64,000 nt of DNA from Methylotuvimicrobium sp018830325 (lineage in GTDB: Bacteria > Pseudomonadota > Gammaproteobacteria > Methylococcales > Methylomonadaceae). The stretch's first letter is position 1. Every line of letters begins with the position of its first letter. A program made the position numbers and the translations under genes. Under the pieces are notes generated by a model that did not search any database, was not told the DNA's origin, and saw nothing but the letters and a program-made list of their open reading frames with translations. The stretch spans positions 4,154,001 through 4,218,000 of the forward strand of contig NZ_CP173170.1 of NCBI RefSeq assembly GCF_044788715.1, read 5' to 3'. Positions 61,404-64,000 of the stretch are shown here, one piece after another.

Positions 61404-61934
61404 TTAATGAGAGCTACCGCCAACGGAACCGGACAATTCATTACGAATTAACTGTACCGCAACTCGTAAGTATTCTTGAATTTCAGCAAAGGCTTCTTGG
61501 CCCTCTTCACTATCTTCATCGTCAGAGATGACATCCAGCTTAGTAATTTCGACAATATCCTTCACTATTTCGCCGACATCCCCAGTCCAATTTGAAGACG
61601 ATTGACTAAATCCGATACCGAATAAAAAGCCTTGACACCAATCGCGCATCGCTTCAACAGCTTCGCTTAAGTTATCCTCTTCGACATCCGGCAATAGTAA
61701 ATCGAAAGTATAATCGTCATCCGTCAATAACGCTCTTGTTTGTTCGAACAAATCCCCTAACAAGATATTTCCGCCAGAAGCGTAAGCCCCTTCCCCGAAT
61801 AGCTCATCCAACCAGTTTGATTGACTCGCTCTTACGTCAACACACAGCATACCGGTTGCAATGCCATGCGCTTCTGCTGCCGACACCTCGGCCCCCTGTT
61901 GACGTAGCGTCTGATCGATTGTCTGATAAATCAT
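61404..61934 (-). CDS. ygfB: YgfB/YecA family (UPF0149) protein
   Basis: From ATG 61934 the product is 176 residues: MIYQTIDQTLRQQGAEVSAA, then EAHGIATGMLCVDVRAS and CQGFLFGIGFSQSSSNW, matching UPF0149. A TTG at 61961 is also in frame. Its position before pepP agrees with YgfB. Structure known in the family is all helical; function is uncertain (linked to ampicillin tolerance regulation in Pseudomonas). Confidence 0.92.
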   Translation of the reverse strand: MIYQTIDQTLRQQGAEVSAAEAHGIATGMLCVDVRASQSNWLDELFGEGAYASGGNILLGDLFEQTRALLTDDDYTFDLLLPDVEEDNLSEAVEAMRDWCQGFLFGIGFSQSSSNWTGDVGEIVKDIVEITKLDVISDDEDSEEGQEAFAEIQEYLRVAVQLIRNELSGSVGGSSH

Positions 61935-62189
61935 TTTCTTGTTAAAAAGTACGGATTCCAAAAAATTAACCGGCTTATGCTAACATTGATTGACTTAATG
62001 GATAATACTGAGAGAAAGTTATTTTTAGCAAACCGTCATTTTCAGTACAATTAGCCAAGTTGCTTAATCTATTTCTTGAGTTTATTCGCACGGTAAATTC
62101 GGCTCCTTCGCCGCTACCCCATTGAAAAAGGCCGGAACATAAAACCGAAATTAACCAGGCGATGACTACACTTTATCTACTTAAATATT

Positions 62190-62417
62190 ATGCCAAAAGC
62201 TGAAAACGACCATTCACTCGAATTAAAAGACTTGGAAGAAAAGCTTGATCTTTTGATCGAACAATACAATGCGATCAAAAATGAAAACCATTCGCTCAAA
62301 GTCAAGCAAGCGGAACTTGTCAAGCAAAAAGCCAAGTTGCTTGAAAAAACCACATTAGCCAAAACCCGAGTCGAAGCGATGATCTCCCGTTTAAAATCCA
62401 TGGAGCATGGCGCATGA
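62190..62417 (+). CDS. TIGR02449 family coiled-coil protein
   Basis: The 75-residue product is almost one coiled coil: LKDLEEKLDLLIEQYNAIKN followed by ENHSLKVKQAELVKQKAKLL. This small family sits just upstream of zapA in gammaproteobacteria. The stop overlaps the zapA ATG by 4 bases. It may act with ZapA in Z-ring assembly; no direct evidence. Divergent from ygfB with a 255-base spacer. Confidence 0.85.
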   Translation: MPKAENDHSLELKDLEEKLDLLIEQYNAIKNENHSLKVKQAELVKQKAKLLEKTTLAKTRVEAMISRLKSMEHGA

Positions 62418-62722
62418 GCAGAACACCTTCCGCTGTCACACTTGAAATTCTCGGCAAGGAATACAAAATCGCTTGCGAACCCGAGGAACAAGACGGACTG
62501 ATAGAATCCGCTCGGCAACTCGACAGAAAAATGCGCCAAATCAGAGATTCCGGCAAGGTTAGCGGTGCCGATCGCATAGCTGTCATGGCTGCCCTGAACA
62601 TGGCTCACGAGCTCCATCTAGCTGAGTCCCGGAACCGCGAATTGGAATTACATTTGGCGGATAGCCTGATAAAAATGAGCAATAAAATAGAAAACGTTTT
62701 GGAAATTACAGAAACGCGTTAA
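62414..62722 (+). CDS. zapA: Cell division protein ZapA
   Basis: The 102-residue product has VTLEILGKEYKIACEPEEQD, then LIESARQLDRKMRQIRDSGK and ADRIAVMAALNMAHELHLAE, the ZapA dimerisation fold and coiled coil. ZapA bundles FtsZ filaments. It is followed immediately by the 6S RNA gene, the classical gammaproteobacterial order. Confidence 0.94.
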   Translation: MSRTPSAVTLEILGKEYKIACEPEEQDGLIESARQLDRKMRQIRDSGKVSGADRIAVMAALNMAHELHLAESRNRELELHLADSLIKMSNKIENVLEITETR

Positions 62723-62730
62723 AATGAAGT

Positions 62731-62920
62731 CCTGTATCTCCTGCAGCGTTCGAGGGTGGGCTGGGTGTTTCCTGAACCTATATTTACCCCGGGAACAAAT
62801 GTTCGACCTTGGTGTGCATACCCGCTTTACGCGGGAAGCCTGATAGGTCGCCTGCGTTCCCACTTGAACCATTGGTTCAAGGACGATAGCTCATTACGGC
62901 GCAGGTGGGAGATACTGCCT
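62731..62920 (+). ncRNA. ssrS: 6S RNA
   Basis: The 5' GTATCTCCTGC pairs with 3' GCAGG(T)GGGAGATAC to close the long hairpin. The strongly conserved CTTGAACCATTGGTTCAAGG hairpin is at about 62863-62882. Its position just after zapA is diagnostic. 6S RNA binds the sigma-70 RNA polymerase and limits transcription in stationary phase. Ends are estimated to within several bases. Confidence 0.9.
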
Positions 62921-62974
62921 CTATTGCCTTTCCTACTTCCTTTTGATTGAAAAACCGTCTAAGAATAAAAAGGC

Positions 62975-63060
62975 ATGGGATATCCGCCGTGAACCCGTCC
63001 ATGGAGCTTGACGGCAGCGTTCCCTGCTGCCGACATCCTCGCTAGCCACACCCCATACCT
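62975..63060. repeat. Hairpin repeat after 6S RNA
   Basis: It contains GAACCCGTCCATGGAGC, a GGCAGCG...TGCTGCC hairpin and CGACATCCTCGCTAGCC. This resembles the GAACATCCATGTAGGGATC motif inside R8 at 8670-8690. A dispersed repeat is likely; it might also help end the 6S transcript. Confidence 0.4.
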
Positions 63061-63102
63061 TCATAAAGTTAACCATTTTTTGAGTATAAAGGGAGTATAT
63101 CC

Positions 63103-63564
63103 ATGAACTACTGGTTAATGAAATCCGAACCTAACGAGTTCGGTATCGACGATTTATTCAATAGACCCCATCAAACCGAACCCTGGGACGGCGTCAGAAA
63201 TTACCAAGCCAGAAACATGATGCGCGATCAAATGAAGATCGGCGATTTGGCTTTTTTCTATCATTCCAACTGCGATATCCCCGGCATCGTCGGCATCATG
63301 AAAATTAGCCGCGAAGGCTACCCCGACCATTTCGCTTTCGACCCCGACGACAAACACTTCGACCCGAAAAGCTCGCCAGAAAACCCACGCTGGTTCATGG
63401 TCGATGTTCAATTCGTAAAAAAACTATCCCGCACGATCCCGTTACAAGAACTGAAACAATACCCCGCCGAATTGGAAGACCTCGCCCTAATCAGACGCGG
63501 TAACCGCCTATCAATCATGCCGGTTTCGAAAGCGCAATGGGATTTTATATTGGGGCTTGAATGA
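63103..63564 (+). CDS. EVE domain protein
   Basis: The 153-residue product is a complete EVE/PUA-like domain: MNYWLMKSEPNEFGIDDLFN, WDGVRNYQARNMMRDQMKIG, AFFYHSNCDIPGIVGIMKI, then PRWFMVDVQFVKKL. EVE proteins bind modified bases and occur both as housekeeping proteins and in defence systems. Here it is isolated after 6S RNA. GGGAG lies about 9 bases before the ATG. Confidence 0.93.
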   Translation: MNYWLMKSEPNEFGIDDLFNRPHQTEPWDGVRNYQARNMMRDQMKIGDLAFFYHSNCDIPGIVGIMKISREGYPDHFAFDPDDKHFDPKSSPENPRWFMVDVQFVKKLSRTIPLQELKQYPAELEDLALIRRGNRLSIMPVSKAQWDFILGLE

Positions 63565-63594
63565 AACGATAGTGTTTGATCTATGCTGGTATAA

Positions 63595-63745
63595 AAGATA
63601 GGGACTCACGCGAAGGCGCAAAGACGCGAAGAGAAAAAGAATAATGAATACGCCGCTATCACACACTGATTTATCAGCAAGGTTAATCGTGTTAATTGCA
63701 AACTCTTTTTTATTCTTTCCTTAGCGTCTTCGCGTGAGGAAGAAG
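63595..63745. repeat. Inverted GCGTCTTCGCGTGAG repeat
   Basis: ACTCACGCGAAGGCGCAAAG near 63602 and TTAGCGTCTTCGCGTGAGG near 63720 are opposite arms around an AT-rich centre. No gene lies between the EVE gene and the phosphofructokinase stop. Confidence 0.5.
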
Positions 63746-63791
63746 ATCACATAATAACCGGGCAACAACGGCCGCCCGGCCAATACAGCTT

Positions 63792-64000
63792 TTAATGGCT
63801 AACTTCGACTCTCGCGCCTTTGCTTTGCCCGATTCCGCCAAGCATTTGCACGAACCAAGGCGTGTCGATATCGAACGGCTTGCCGCCTTTGATGCGCGGA
63901 AATTCGATCGCGCGCAAGACGTTACCGTTATCTTCATCGTGACCGATGACGCCGGACTCGCGGCGGAATGCGCATTCAACCGCTAAATCGGCGCAGGATT
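63792..64000 (-). CDS. PPi-dependent 6-phosphofructokinase, C-terminal end (5' part outside window)
   Basis: Reading from the window edge (frame starting at 63998) to a TAA at 63792, 68 residues include SGVIGHDEDNGNVLRAIEFP, RIKGGKPFDIDTPWFVQMLG and a short tail. The GHDED and GGKPFDI.TPWF motifs belong to the C-terminus of pyrophosphate:fructose-6-phosphate phosphotransferase of the long type. The enzyme catalyses reversible phosphorylation of fructose-6-phosphate with PPi, which methanotrophs use in place of the ATP enzyme. Other frames here are shadows. Confidence 0.82.
   Translation of the reverse strand, partial: SCADLAVECAFRRESGVIGHDEDNGNVLRAIEFPRIKGGKPFDIDTPWFVQMLGGIGQSKGARVEVSH

Noticed and set aside
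63710..63986. Two overlapping frames at the right edge on opposite strands
   Set aside because: Both are shadows of the phosphofructokinase 3' end, which has clear family motifs in its own frame.
1..64000. CRISPR arrays, tRNA or rRNA genes
   Set aside because: No regular direct-repeat/spacer pattern and no tRNA or rRNA signature sequences were seen on reading; repeats present are palindromic and dispersed.

Overview
The window looks like a chromosomal segment of a gammaproteobacterial methanotroph (Methylococcales). This is inferred from three things: the enterobacterial/pseudomonad-like order mrcA / pilMNOPQ-aroK-aroB-damX, the zapA-ssrS (6S RNA) and ubiH-pepP-ygfB blocks, and the C-terminal end of a PPi-dependent phosphofructokinase at the right edge, an enzyme typical of methanotroph glycolysis. 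No methane monooxygenase gene is present, so the assignment is moderate. Intergenic spaces are unusually full of short palindromic and MITE-like repeats. About a dozen families recur and are named R1 to R12 in the entries.

Layout. 0-8.3 kb (minus): type IV pilus assembly operon pilMNOPQ, then a terminator, aroK, aroB and a DamX-like gene cut by the window edge. 9.1-11.5 kb: divergent mrcA (PBP1a). 11.5-16.1 kb: Uma2 and Rpn-type nuclease genes with several decayed relatives, and one GT4 glycosyltransferase. 16.1-38.7 kb (minus): a surface-polysaccharide locus with GT2/GT4 glycosyltransferases, methyltransferases, a HAD protein, Wzx flippase and Wzm permease. It also holds broken genes: tagD with an in-frame amber, a tagF-like gene frameshifted in a T8 run, and a UDP-glucuronate decarboxylase with an internal deletion.

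The most unusual part is 28.6-35.5 kb. Here the Wzm partner ATPase (wzt) survives only as at least seven fragments interleaved with toxin-antitoxin modules: VapBC/PIN, zeta with a small antitoxin (twice), UPF0175/DUF3368, and DUF4160/DUF2442. Three unrelated toxin-antitoxin modules begin just after the same wzt codon. Large parts of the block are duplicated, and many pieces are chimeric.

39-46 kb: a MNT/HepT-like pair, two cruciform repeats with compensatory arm changes, Uma2, a membrane GT-C/TPR protein next to the major pilin gene pilA (which has a sigma-54 promoter), and rpmE. 45.7-53.3 kb: AmpG-like transporter, NhaD antiporter, siroheme nitrite/sulfite reductase with DUF934, and sucCD. 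53.4-57.5 kb: pilS-pilR, the two-component system expected to drive pilA, then two small single-TM paralogous proteins, one only 30 residues. 57.6-64 kb: ubiquinone hydroxylases, pepP, ygfB, a TIGR02449 protein, zapA, 6S RNA, an EVE-domain protein and the PPi-PFK 3' end.

How it works together: mrcA, damX and zapA serve the cell wall and division. pilMNOPQ, pilA and pilSR build and regulate type IV pili. The 16-38 kb locus would synthesise and export a surface glycan, but its ABC-export and CDP-glycerol branches appear inactivated.
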